Shown here: positions 1 through 12,453 of the stretch, one piece after another
Numbering within the stretch: position 1 is the first letter of the stretch
Layout: the number at the start of each line of letters is the position of its first letter
From: Vitellaria paradoxa
Taxonomy: Eukaryota; Streptophyta; Magnoliopsida; Ericales; Sapotaceae
Reading direction: 5' to 3'
Assembly: GCA_019916065.1 (NCBI GenBank)
Contig: JAINTL010000103.1
Location: 1 to 64,000, forward strand
DNA length: 64,000 nucleotides
The notes under the pieces: generated by a model
Told to the model about the DNA's origin: nothing
Databases searched by the model: none
What the model saw: the letters and a program-made list of their open reading frames with translations, nothing else
Made by a program: the position numbers and the translations under genes

Positions 1-3000
1 GAGCTCAGGTGTCTGGTTAGAGCAATATTTTTGTCTATTTTTTGTATTTTTATGTGATCTGTGTATTGATATTAGAAAGGGCCAAAACTTGGTGCTCGGG
101 TGTCCTATTACAATAATATTTGTCTTCATTTTTTGTATTTTATGTGATCTACGAATCCAAATTAAAAACGGCTATAACTTAGTGGTCGGGTGTCTGGTTA
201 GAGTAATACTTTTGTTCATTTTTTGTATTTTTACGTGATCTGCGTATTTAAATTTAAAACGGCCAAAACATGGTATTTGGGTGCTCGATTACAATGATAT
301 TTGTCTTCATTTTTGATATTTTTACACGATCAACAAATCTAAATTAAAAACGGCTATTACTTGGCGCTTCGGTGTCTGTTTAAAATAATATTTTTGTTCA
401 TTTTTTGTATTTTAACGTGATCTACGTATTTAAATTAAAAACGGCCAAAACTTGGCACACAAGTGTCCGATTACAATTATATTTGTGTTCATGTTTTGTA
501 TTTTTACACGATTTACGAATCTAAATTAAAAACGGCTGTATGTTGGCGCTCGGTTGTCTGGCTAGAGTAATATTTTTGTTCATTTTTTGTATTTTTCTGT
601 GATGCGCACATTTAAATTAAAAACAAGCAAAATTTGGTGCTCAGGTGTCCGATTGCAATGATATTTGTTTTTTATTTTCTATATTTTTACGTGACGTACG
701 AATTTAAATTAAAAATAGCTATAACTTGGCCTTCGGGTGTGTTGTTAGAGTAATATTTTTTTTCATTTTTGGTATTTATACGTGATCCACACATGTAATT
801 TAAAAACAGCCAAATTAGGCGCTCGGGTGTCCGATTACGATGATATTTATCTTTATTTTTTGTATTTTTATGCGATATACGAATCCAAATTAAAAACGGT
901 TATAACTTGGCGCTCGGGTGTCTGCGTAGAGTAATATTTTTGTTCATTTTTTGTATTTTTATGTGATCTGCGCATTTATATTAAAAACGGCCAAAACTTG
1001 GCACTCAGGTGTCCGATTACACTGATATTTGTCTTCATTTTTTGTACTTTTACGCGATGTACAAATCTAAATTAAAATAGGAAATAGCTTAGCACTCGAG
1101 TGTCTGGTTAGAGTACAATTTTAGTTCATTTTTTTGATATTTTTACATAATCCGCGCATTTAAATTAAAACAGCTAAATTTGGTGCTCGGGTGTCCGATT
1201 ACAATGATATTTGTTTTCATTTTTTGTATTTCTATGCGATCTACGAATCCAAATTAAAAACGGCTATAACTTGGCGCTTGGGTGTTTGGTTAGTGTAATA
1301 TTTTTGTTCATATTTCGTATTTTTACGTGATCCGCGAATGTAAATTAAAAACGGCCAAAACCTAGCGCTTGACTGTTTGATGTCAGTGATATTTGTCTTT
1401 ATTTTTGTATTTTTACGCATTCTACAAATCCAAATTAAAAATGGCTATAACTTGGTGCTTGGGTGTCTGGTTAGAGTAGTGTTTTTGTTCATTTTTTGAG
1501 TTCTTACGTGATCTGCACATCTAAATTAAAAACGGCCAAAACTTGGTGGTCGGGTGTCCAATTACAATGATATTGGTCTTTATTTTTTTACTTTTACGCG
1601 ATGTACGAATCCAAATTAAAAATGGCTATAACTTGGCACTCGGGTGTCTGGTTAGAGTAATATTTTTGTTTATATTCGGTATTTTACATGATTCGCACAT
1701 GAAAATTAAAAACAGCCAAAACCCGGCACTCGACTATTCGATTTCAAAGATATTTGTCTTTATTTTTGTATTTTTACGCAATCTACAAATCCAAATTAAA
1801 AACAATTATAACTTGGTACTCGGGTGTCTGGTTAGAGTAATATTTTTGTTCATTTTTTATATTTTTACGTGATCTGCGTATTTAAACTTAAAACGGCTAA
1901 AACTTGGTGGTCTGGTGTATGATTACAATGATATTTGTCTTCATTTTTTGTATTTTTACGCGATCTACAAATCCAAATTAAAAACTGCTATAAGTTGGCA
2001 CTCGGGAGCCTAGTTAGAGTGATATTTTTGTTCATTTTTTGTATTTTTACGTGATCTGCGTATTTAAATTTAAAACGGCTAAAACTTGGCACTCAGATGT
2101 CCGATTACAATGATATTTGTCTTTATTTTTTGTATTTTTCTGCGATCTACGAATCAAAATTAAAAACGGCTATAAGTTGGCACTCGGGTGTCTTGTTAGA
2201 GTAATATTTTTTTTTTCATTTTTTGTATTGTTTGTGATCTGTGCATTTAAATTTAAAGCGGCCAAAACTTAGCACTTAGGTGTCCGATTACAATGATATT
2301 TGTCTTCATTTTTTGTATTTTTGCACGATCTACAAATCCAAATTAAAAACGGCAATAACTTGGCACTCGGGTGTCTGGTTAGTGTTATATTTTTGTTCAA
2401 TTTTTGTACTTTTACGTGATCTGTTCATTTAAATTAAAAACAGCCAGAACATGGTACTCCGGTGTCCGATTACAAAGATATTTGTCTTCTTTTTTTGTTT
2501 TTTTACGCGATCTACGAATCCAAATTCAAAACGGTTATAACTTGGCGTTCAAGGGTCTAGTTAGTGTAATATTTTTGGTCTTTTTTTTGTATTGTTACTT
2601 GATCTGTGTATCGAAATTAAAAACAACCAGAACTTGGCACTCGGGTGTGCAATTACAATTACATTTGTCTTCATTTATTGTATTTTTACGCGATCTACGA
2701 ATCCAAATTAAAAACGGCTATAACTTGGTGCTCTGGTGTTTGGTTAGAATAATATTTTTTTTTCTTTTTTTGCATTTTTACATGATCTGTGCATTTAAAT
2801 TTAAAACGGCTAAAACTTGATGCTTGGGTGTCTGATTACAATGATATTTGTCTTCATTTTTTTTATTTTTATGCGATCTACAAATCCAAGTTAAAAACGA
2901 CATTAACTTGGCGCACTTGGGTGTCTGGTCAAAATAATATTTTCTTTTCATTTTTTATATTTTTGCGTGATGTGCGCATTTAAATTTAAAACGACTAAAA

Positions 3001-6000
3001 CTTGGTGCTCAGGTGTTCGGTTACAATGATATTTGTCTTCATTTTTTTAACGCGATCTGCAAATCCAAATTAAAAATGACTATAACTTGACGCTCGGGTG
3101 TTTGGTTAGAGAAATATTTTTTGTTCATTTTTTGTATTTTAATGTGATCTACGTATTTAAATTAAAAATGATCAAAACTTGGCGCTCGAGTGTCCGATTA
3201 TAATGATATCTGTCTTTATTTTTTGTATTTTTACGCGATATACGAATCCAAATTAAAAACGGCTATAACTTGGCACTCGGGTGTCTGGTTAGAGTTGTAT
3301 TTTTGTTCATTTTTTGTATTTTTACGGGATCTGCATATTTAAATTAAAAATGGCCAAAACTTCGTGGTTGGGTGTCCGATTGTAATGATATTTGTCCTCA
3401 TTTTTTGTATTTTTAAGTGATCTACGAATCATAATTAAAAAGGGCAATAACTTGGTGCTCAAGTGTCTAGTTAGAGCAATTTTTTTGTTCATTTTTTGTA
3501 TTTTAATGTGATCTGCACATGTAAATTAAGAACGGCCAAAACTTGGTGATCGGGGGTCCAATTACAATGATATTTGTCTTCATTTTTGTATTTTTACGTA
3601 ATCTATGAATCCTAATTAAAAACTGCTACAACTTGGCGCTTAGGTGTTTGGTTAGAGTAATATTTTCATTAATTTTATGTATTTTTACGTGATATGCGCA
3701 TTTATGTTAAAAATGGCCAAAACTTGGCACTCATGTGTCCGATTACACTAATATTTGTCTTCATTTTTTGTACTTTTACGTGATGTATGAATCTAAATTA
3801 AAATAGAAAATAACTTAGTACTCGGGTGTCTAGTTAGAGTACAATTTTAGTTCATTTTTTGTATTTTTACATGATCCGCTCATTAAAATTAAAAACAGCT
3901 AAATTTGGCGCTCGGGTGTCTGATTACAATGATATTTGTCTTCATATTTTGTATTTTAACACGTTCTGCGAATCCAAATTAAAAATGGCTATAACCTAGC
4001 ACTCGGGTGTTTGGTTAGTGTAATATTTTTGTTCATATTTCATATTTTTACGTGATCTGCGCGTGTAAATTAAAAACGGCCAAAACTTGGCACGCGGCTG
4101 TTCGATGTCAATGATATTTGTCTTTATTTTTGTATTTTTACACAATCTTCGAATCCAAATTAAAAACCGCTATAACTTGGTGCTCGGGTGTCTAGTTAGA
4201 ATAGTATTTTTGTTCATTTATTGAATATTTACGTGATCTGCGCATCTAAATAAAAACGGGCAAAACTTGGTGGTCGGGTGTCCGGTTACAATGGCATTTG
4301 TGTTTATTTTTTTATTTTACGCGATGTCTGAATCCAAATTAAAAATGGCTATAACTTGGCGCTTGGGTGTCTGGTTAGAGTAATATTTTTGTTTATATTC
4401 GGTATTTTACGTGATTCGCGCATGTAAATTAAAAACAACCAAAACCCGGTGCTCGGCTGTTTGATTTCAATGATACTTGTCTTTATTTTTGTATTGTAGT
4501 GCAATCTATGAATTCAAAATAAAAATAGCTTTAACTTGGTGCTCGGGTGTCTGGTTAGAGTAATTTTTTTGTACATTTTTTGTATTTTTACATGATCTGC
4601 GCATTTAAATTTAAAACGGCCAAAACTTGGTGGTCGGGTGTATGATTACAAAGATATTTGTCTTCATTTTTTTTATTTTTACGCGATCTACGAATCCAAA
4701 TTAAAAACGGCTATAACTTGGCGCTTGGGTGTCTGGTTAGAGTAATATTTTTTTCATTTTTTGTATTTTTTTGTGATCTGGGCATTTAAATTAAAAACGG
4801 CCAAAACTTGGTGCTCGGGTGTCCGATTACAATGATATTTGCCTCCATTTTTTTGTATTTTTACGCGATCTACGAATCAAAATTAAAAATGGCTATAACT
4901 TGGTGCTCGGGTGTTTAGTTAGAGTGATATTTTTGTCCTTTTTTATTTTTACGTGATCTGCGTATTTAAATTTCAAACAGCCAAAACTTGGTGCTCGGGT
5001 GTCCGATTATAATGTTATTTGTCTTTATTTTTTGTATCTTTACGCAATCTACAAATCAAAATAAAAAACGGCTATAAGTTGGCGCTCGGGTGTCTTGTTA
5101 GAGTAATATTTTTGTTCATTTTTTGTATGGTCCATGATATGTGCATTTAAATTTAAAGCGGCCAAAACTTAGCACTCGGGTGTCCGATTACAATGATATT
5201 TGTATTCATTTTTTGTATTTTCGCGCGATCTACGAATCCAAATTAAAAACGGCAATAACTTGGCGCTCGGGTGTCTAGTTAGTGTTATATTTTTGTTCAT
5301 TTTTGTATTTTTACATGATCTGTGCATTTAAATTAAAAACAGCCAGAACATGGTACTCGAGTGTCCGGTTATAAAGATATTTGTCTTCTTTTTTTGTATT
5401 TTTACGCGATCAACGAATCCAAATTCAAAATGACTATAACTTGGCATTCGAGTGTGTAGTTAGAGTAATATATTTGTTCATTTGTTTGTATTTTTACGTG
5501 ATCTGTGTATCGAAATAAAAAACGGCCAGAACTTGGCGCTCGGGTGTCCAATTACAATTAAATTTATCTTCTTTTTTTGTATTTCTATGCAATCTACGAA
5601 TCCAAATTAAAAACGGCTATAACTTGGTGCTTGAGTGTCTGGTTAGAGTAATATTTTTTTTCAGTTTTGGTATTTTTACGTGATCCGTGCATGTAAATTA
5701 AAAACGGCCAAATTAGGCGCTCGGGTGTCCAATTACGATGATATTTGTCTTTATTTTTTGTATTTTTATGCGACATACGAATCCAAATTAAAAACGGCTA
5801 TAACTTGGTGCTCGGGTGTCTGCTTAGAGTAATATTTTTGTTCATTTTTTGTATTTTTACATAATCTGCACATTTAAATTAAAAACGGCCAAAACTTTGT
5901 GGTCGGGTGTCCAATTACAATGATATTTGTCCTCATTTTTTGTATTTTTACGTGATGAACAAATCATAATTAAAAAGGGCTATAACTTGGCGCTCTGGTG

Positions 6001-7475
6001 TCTTGTTAGAGCAATATTTTTGTTCATTTTTTGCATTTTAACGTGATCTGCACATATAAATTAAGAACGGCTAAAACTTGGTGATCGGTGGTCCGATTAC
6101 AATGATATTTGTCTTCATGTTTTGTATTTTTACGCAATCTATGAATCCTAATTAAAAACCACTATAACTTGGCGCTTGGGTGTCTAGTTAGACTAATATT
6201 TTTGTTCATTTTTTGTATTTTTACGTGATTTGCGCATTTATATTAAAAACAGCCAAAACTTGGCACTTAGGTGTCCGATTACACTGATATTTGTCTTCAT
6301 TTTTTGTACTTTTTTGCGATGTACGAATCTAAATTAAAATAGGAAATAACTTAGCACTCGGGTGTCTAGTTAGAGTACAAATTTAGTTCATTTTTTGTAT
6401 TTTTACATGATCCACGCATTTAAATTAAAAACAGCCAAATTTGGCGCTCGGGTGTCTAATTATAATGATATTTGTCTTCATTTATTGTATTTTTACGTGA
6501 TTTACGAATCCAAATTAAAAACGACTATAACTTGGTGCTCGGGTGTTTGGTTAATGTAATATTTTTGTTCATATTTCGTATTTTTACGTGATCCGCGCAT
6601 GTAAATTAGAAACGGCAAAAACCTGGTGCTCGGCTGTTCGATGTCAATGATATTTGTCTTTATTTTTGTATTTTTATGCAATCTACGAATCCAAATTAAA
6701 AACAGCTAACTTGTTGCTCGGGTGTCTGGTTAGAGTAGTATTTTTGTTCATTTTTTGAATTTTTACTTGATCTGCGCATCTAAATTAAAAACGGCCAAAA
6801 CTTGGTGGTCGGGTGTCCGATTACAATGATATTTGTCTTTATTTTTTATTTTTACGCGATGTACGAATCCAAACTAAAAATGGCTATAACTTGGTGCTCA
6901 AGTGCCTGGTTAGAGTAATATTTTTGTTTATATTCGGTATTTTACGTGATTCACACATGTAAATTAAAAATAGCCAAAACTCGACGCTCGGCTGTCCAAT
7001 TTCAATGATATTTGTTTTTATTTTTTATTCTAACGCAATCTACGAATCCAAATTAAAAACAGCTATAACATGGTGCTTGAGTGTCTAGTTAGAGTAATTT
7101 TTTTGTTCATTTTTTGTATTTTACATGATCTGCGCATTTAAATTTAAAACGGCCAAAACTTGGTGGTCGGGTGTATGATTACAATATTTGTCTTCATTTT
7201 TTATATTTTTACACGATCTACGAATCCAAATTAAAAACAGCTATAACTTGGCATTTGGGTGTCTGGTTAGAGTAATATTTTTTTTCATTTCTTGTATTTT
7301 TTCGTGATCTGCGCATTTAAATTAAAAACGAGCAAAACTTAGCGCTCGGGTGTCCGATTACAATGATATGTCTCCATTTTTTTGTATTTTTACGCGATCT
7401 ACGAATCCAAATTAAAAACGGCTATAACTTGGCGCTCAGGTGTTTGGTTAGAGTTATATTTTTGTTTATTTTTTT
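1..7475 (+). repeat. Dimeric 182-bp satellite array (left block)
   Basis: This is a tandem array of two alternating, diverged 91-bp monomers, counted by hand. Monomer A starts CGGCTATAACTTGG and carries TGGTTAGAGTAATATT. Monomer B starts CGGCCAAAACTTGG and carries CCGATTACAATGATATTTG. Both share the T-rich core TTTTTTGTATTTTTACG and end in AAATTAAAAA. All copies run in the same orientation. Distinctive variants recur at 1111, 3837 and 6373 (GAGTACAA) and at 1675, 4398 and 6933 (TTCGGTATTTTAC), which defines higher-order repeats of about 2.72 and 2.53 kb, or 15 and 14 dimers. The open frames crossing the array are fortuitous. A 182-bp unit is close to a plant nucleosome repeat, so a centromeric or pericentromeric satellite is the natural reading, but position on the chromosome is inference. 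Confidence 0.97.
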
Positions 7476-7588
7476 AGCGTTAAATGGTTTTACACCCCCT
7501 GTACTTATGTCGATTTGCACTTTACCCCCTCAACTTCAAAACTAGCACTAATACCCCCTGTACAGTGCACAAAAGTGCAACAGCAGGT
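7476..7588 (+). repeat. Left terminal inverted repeat of the TIR element
   Basis: About 113 bp match the reverse complement of 8120-8232 with scattered mismatches and a one-base length difference. Shared words include CACTTTACCCC, CTCAACTTCAAAA and AGCACTAATACCCCCTGTAC. Confidence 0.85.
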
Positions 7589-7980
7589 AAATCCATTAGT
7601 TTTAACTGCGCGTGGTTTACACGCACGTCAGTCTGATCTAAATGACGAAAATACCCCTGTCTCCTCCTTTTTATTCGTCTTCTTCTTCGCAGATATATAT
7701 ATATATATATAAAACCATAGGTGGGTTTCTTTGATGGCCGTTCTTCCTTGGGTTAAAAATACATTCCTTCTCCCTCTTCTTCTTCTCCTTCTTCTTCTTC
7801 TTCTCCTTCTTCCTTCAGTGAAAGATATATTCTTCTCCTTCTTCTTCTTCTTCTTCTCCTTCTTCTTTTAGTAAAAGATATATATATATAGACAGAGAGA
7901 GAGATACGATTTCTTCTCAAAACCCATCATTACAGTCCATTTGACCCAAAATACCACTCCAAGCTGAGTTTCGATCCTTG

Positions 7981-8058
7981 GATTTGCTCAATCGAGCGAG
8001 AATTTGCTTTGTCGGGCGAGGATTTGCTCTGTCGGCGAGGATTTACTCCGTCGGTTAG
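7981..8058 (+). repeat. Four ~20-bp tandem repeats inside the TIR element
   Basis: Four consecutive units of 19-20 bp follow the pattern GATTTGCTCTGTCGGGCGAG with a few substitutions. They are GC-richer than the satellite and could be a captured piece of host sequence, but no gene is recognised. Confidence 0.7.
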
Positions 8059-8119
8059 GATAGGGTTTCAACTTTTACAGAAGGGAAAAAATGATTTTTT
8101 AATCACTTAACGTAACGAT

Positions 8120-8232
8120 GTCTGCTGTTACACTTTTGTGCACAGTACAGGGGGTATTAGTGCTAGTTTTTGAAGTTGAGGGGTAAAGTGTAAATCAACT
8201 TAAGTATAAGGGGTGTAAAAGCATTTAACCCT
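8120..8232 (-). repeat. Right terminal inverted repeat of the TIR element
   Basis: This is the inverted partner of 7476-7588. It reads towards the right end as GGGGTGTAAAAGCATTTAACCCT. Confidence 0.85.
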
Positions 8233-10010
8233 TTTTATTTTTATGTGATCTGCGTATTTAAATTTAAAACGGGCAAAACTTGGCGCTCGAGTGTCCGATT
8301 ACAATGATATTTGTCTTTATTTTTTTGTATTGTTCGTGATCTGTGCATTTAAATTTAAAGCGGCCAAAACTTAGCACTCAGGTGTCCAATTACAAAGATA
8401 TTTGTCTTCATTTTTTGCATTTTTGCGCGATCTACGAATCCAAATTAAAAACGGCGATAACTTGGCGCTCGGGTGTCTAGTTAGTGTTATATTTTTGTTC
8501 ATTTTTTATAATTCTACGTTATCTGTGCATTTAAATTAAAAATAGCCAGAACATGGTACTCGGGTGTCTGATTACAAAGATATTTATCTTCTTCATTTGT
8601 ATTTTTACGCGATCTACAAATCCAAATTCAAAATGGCTATAACTTGGCGTTTGAGTGTTTGCTAGAATATATATTTTTGTTCATTTTTTTGTATTTTTAC
8701 GTGATCTATGTATCAAAATTAGAAACGGCCAAAACTTGGCACTCGGGTGTCCGATTACAATTACATTTGCCTTCATTTTTTGTATTTTTATGCGATCTAC
8801 GAATCCAAATTAAAAACGGCTATAACGTGGCGCTCGGGTGTCTGGTTTGAATAATATTTTTTTTCATTTTTTGTATTTTTACGTGATCTGCGCATTTAAA
8901 TTTAAAACGGCTAAAACTTGGTGCTCGGGTGTCTGATTACAATGATATTTGTCCTCATTTCTTTTATTTTTACGCGATCTACGAATCTAAATTAAAAATG
9001 ACTATAACTTGGCGCGGTCGGGTGTCTGTTTAGAATAATATTTTTTTCATCTTTTGTATTTTTACGTGATCTGCACATTTAAATTTAAAACGGCTAAAAC
9101 TTGGTGCTCGGGTGTCCAATTACAATGATATTTGTCTTCATTTTTTTTATTTTAACGCGATCTACGAATCTAAACTAAAAACGACCATAACTTGGCACTC
9201 GGGTGTTTGGTTAGAGAAATATTTTTGTTCATTTTCTGTATTTTAACGTGATCTGAGCATTTAAATTAAAGACGGCCAAAACTTGGTGGTCGAGTGTCTG
9301 ATTACAATGATATTTGTCTTCATTTTTGGTATTTTTACACAATTTACGAATCCAAATTAAAAACGGCTATAAGTTGGTCCACGGGTGTCTGGTTAGAGTA
9401 ATATTTTTGTTCATTTTTGTATTTTTTCACGATCTGTGCATTTAAATTAAAAACGGCCAAAACTCGGTGCTCGGGTGTCCGATTACAATGATATTTGTCT
9501 TCATTTTTTTTATTTTTACGCGATCTACGAATCCAAATTAAAAACGTCTATAACTTGGCGCTCGAGTGTTTGGTTAGAGTAAAATTTTTATTCATTTTTT
9601 GTTTTTTTATGTGATCTGTGTATTTAAATTAAAAACGGCCAAAACTTAACGCTCGAATGTCTTATTACAATGATATTTGTCTTCATTCTTTGTATTTTTA
9701 CGCGATCTACGAATCTAAATTAAAAACTGCTATAATTTGGCGCTTAGGTATCTTGTTAGAGTAATATTATTTTTTATGTTTTGTATTCTTTTGTGATTTG
9801 CGCATTTAAATTAAAAACGGCCTAAACTTGGTGCTCGGGTGGCCGATTACGATGATATTTGTGTTTATTTTTTCATATTTTTACACAATCTATGATTACA
9901 AATTTGAAACGGCTATAAGTTGGCACGTGAGTGTCTAGTTAGAGTAATATTTTTGTTCATTTTGTGTATTTTCACGTCATTCGCGCATGTAAAGTAAAAA
10001 CAGCCAAAAC
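8233..10010 (+). repeat. Dimeric satellite array (continued) up to LINE-1
   Basis: This is the same 91+91-bp A/B dimer in the same orientation. It ends in a B-monomer start, AAAACAGCCAAAAC (9997-10010), which is repeated at 23402-23415 and is the target duplication of LINE-1. Confidence 0.96.
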
Positions 10011-10064
10011 TTTTTTTTTGGTAAGTAAGTGAATTTGGATTATAGGGAAAATTTACATCATCAA

Positions 10065-10078
10065 GGGGGCATTCCCCC
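10065..10078 (-). other. LINE-1 3'-UTR stem-loop
   Basis: GGGGGCATTCCCCC is a five-pair stem about 45 bp from the poly(A) tract. The same structure sits near the 3' end of the other three LINE copies (25158-25171, 24991-25002, 56458-56469). Plant LINE reverse transcriptases often recognise 3' stem-loops, and this is a good candidate. Confidence 0.65.
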
Positions 10079-10092
10079 GTATACTGTACAAA

Positions 10093-12435
10093 CTATACAT
10101 AATTACTTAATGGGATCTCCCATCTGTTACAAAAGTTAAGATTTTCATCATTGAGCTTAAAAGCATACACTTGAGAAGCTTTCACTCTAACAACATGTTT
10201 GATTTCCTTAAGCAGCATAGTAGTGGTTGATGAAGTCCCCATGAAGATCCGAGCATTCCTTTCTTTCCATATATAGTAAATCAAGGCAGACCAAGCTATC
10301 TTGCATAGTGTGCTAATGAAGCATTTGTTACTGAATTTACCTGAAGCCCATTCAATTTCATTCGGCCAAGACTGAGTTCCTTTGGTGATGGAGCATAAGT
10401 TGAGAACCATTTGCCTCAATTCCCTTGAGAAGGAGCACTGAAAAAAGAGATGTTCTATAGTTTCCACTCTTTGATTGCAAAGTAAGCATGCTGTGTCATT
10501 AGAGATTCCCCATTTCACTATCTTGTCTTTAGTGTTTAGTTTACCTTTTATTGCCAACCATGATATAAAGCTAAAACGTGGGACATGGTTAGGGAACCAC
10601 AGAAGCTTGTTCCATCTAACCTTTGGAGCATGAATCCTGATGGCATTCCAAGTAGCTGAAGCTTTGTAAGTTCCATCTTTGGAGGCTTTCCAAACGAATG
10701 TGTCTTGGTGGCAAGAAGGTAGGTACTCTGGTGGTCTCTCCTTTATTATCTCTCTTAGCTCCCAAGTGGTGGGATAGGGCCAACGCCATTGTCCATTTGC
10801 TATCGCCCTTGAGACTTTAGCATCTCTTGGGATTCCTGCATCATAAGCAACTCTAGCCGTGTACTTAGGAATTAAGGGGCCCATCGGATGCCAATTTGAG
10901 TACCAAAGTGATATGGTCTCGCCATTCCCAACCTTATAGTAAGACAAGTGGATAGCAACCTCTCTAAGTTTTAGTATTTTTCTCCATGTCCATGAACAGT
11001 CTGATGGGGTTTTAATCTCCCAAAAGCATTTACCTTTTAGTAAGTTGGAGTAACACCAATCTACCCACAAAGATTGTCTTCTAGTACAGATGGCCCAAAG
11101 ATGTCTCAGCATTGAAGCTTTATTCCATTCAATTAGGTTCCGTATGCCAAGTCCCCCTTCCTTAGTAGGAAGACATACATCATTCCATGCAACTTTGCAA
11201 CCCCATTTCTTTAATTCTGCACCCGTCCACATAAATCTTCTCAAAATCTGCTCCATAGCATTGATCACTTTTTTTGGAAATATGAAGTGGACACTCCAGT
11301 ACACTTGTATGCTGAAGAGGATGGATTTGATAAGCACTAGTCTTCCTGCATAAGATAGAGCCTTGGATGTCCAACTCTGTACTCTTTTGAGGATCTTGTC
11401 AATTAACTCCTTACAATCATCATATTTAAGCTTTGTAGAGATTAGAGGCACACCAAGATACTTCACAGGCAATTCTCCCATCTGGAACCCAAGCAATGAA
11501 CATAAGTGTTGCTTTTGTTGGAGATTGATGCCACTTATAAATATCTTACTCTTGCTCCCATTTGGTTGCAACCCTGAGTATTTATGAAATTCCAGCAAAG
11601 CTTCTTGAATGATAAGAAAAGATGGCTCATTTGGGTAGCATAGAATGAATAAGTCATCTGCAAAGCATATATGGTTGATAGGAGGGTCCAAGCATTTTGG
11701 ATGATAAGAAAAGTCACCTTGTTGGGCAAGCTTATTAAAAAGTCTTGTGAAGAACTCCATAATCAAGATGAAGAGGTAGGGAGATAAAGGATCACCTTGC
11801 CTAAGTCCCCTTGCTCCTGGGAAATATCCTTCCAATACACCATTGAGAGAAACAGAGAAATGAGGAGTTGTAATGCAGGTCTCAATCCACCTAATAAATC
11901 TAGGTGGGAGACTCAAAGCATACAAAATATCCATAATTAGATCCCATGAGACCGAATCAAAGGCCTTCCTTAAATCAATCTTCATGGCACATCTTGGGGA
12001 TAGGTTCTTTCTATGGTAGTTCCTTACTAGTTCTTGCATTAGCAGTATTTGATCAGAAATGGATCTCCCTTTGACAAAGGCAGCTTGCTGGGGGCCTATT
12101 ATGTTGGGCAATATCATCTTCATTCTGTTAGCAAGGATCTTGGAAATGCATTTATAAACAGTGGAGCAGCATGAAATTGGCCGATAATCTGCAACAGTGC
12201 TGGGATTGGGAACTTTAGGAATTAAGGCAATGATGGTTGAATTAACTTCCTTGAGTAGCTTGGCTGAATTAAAGAAAGCTTTAATAGCATCTGTAAAATC
12301 TTGGCCTACTACTTCCCAAGCTTTTTTGAAGAAAAATGAGGTAAACCCATCCGGTCCAGGTGCTTTATGGCTTGGTAGTGAAAAAAGAGTATCCTTGATC
12401 TCATCATCGGCTATTTCCCTTTCAAGAGTATCCAT
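10093..12435 (-). pseudogene. LINE-1 ORF2, C-terminal part: reverse transcriptase and zf-RVT
   Basis: This encodes the reverse transcriptase part of ORF2, which copies LINE RNA at a nicked chromosomal target. Visible motifs in the 780 residues are KAPGPDGF (about 24-31), the block KIDLRKAFDSVSW with a catalytic Asp (about 152-164), GLRQGDPLS (about 210-218) and the catalytic FADD box (about 258-261). Near residue 600-700 is a zf-RVT region with WLAIKGKLNTKDKI, a CxxC pair and HLFFQC. The frame is the same as that of the upstream endonuclease segment. Only one TAG codon (12454-12456) separates them, so the two were a single ORF2. The ATG at 12435 is simply the first one after that stop, not the native start. 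The frame ends 74 bp before the poly(A) tract, as expected for a LINE 3' end. Confidence 0.95.
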
Positions 12436-12453
12436 TGCTTCAGTTGAAAGAAC

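Larger units (their letters stand above)
7476..8232. mobile_element. Terminal-inverted-repeat DNA element, non-autonomous (MULE/MITE-like)
   Basis: The satellite is interrupted by 757 bp with near-matching ends, AGCGTTAAATGG on the left and AGGGTTAAATGC on the reverse complement of the right. The inverted similarity continues for about 113 bp, to the word CACAAAAGTG. This fits a non-autonomous Mutator-like element, a family known for long TIRs. No transposase is present. The interior holds TA and CTT microsatellites and a run of about 20-bp tandem repeats. The target duplication cannot be resolved because both flanks are T-runs of the satellite. A short reading frame at 7515-7712 starts inside the TIR and looks fortuitous. 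Confidence 0.8.

Noticed and set aside
1543..2983. Open frames of 64-138 codons across the satellite, also at 8644-8850, 23378-24654, 54250-55719 and 57062-62522
   Set aside because: They follow the 91-bp repeat in whichever frame lacks stops, are Phe/Ile/Tyr-rich from T-runs, and have no conserved start. They are fortuitous.
1..7475. CRISPR-like regular repeats
   Set aside because: Units are contiguous 91-bp tandem monomers without unique spacers, in a plant genome.
7476..8232. An exact 9-bp target duplication for the TIR element
   Set aside because: Both flanks are T-runs (TATTTTTTT and TTTTATTTT), so no duplication can be assigned with confidence.
11090..11587. Plus-strand frames inside LINE-1 and E4 coding regions (also 12197-12499, 14038-14744, 50087-50338, 50685-50960, 51304-51652)
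   Set aside because: Antisense shadows of the LINE ORF2/ORF1 and E4 gag-pol frames.
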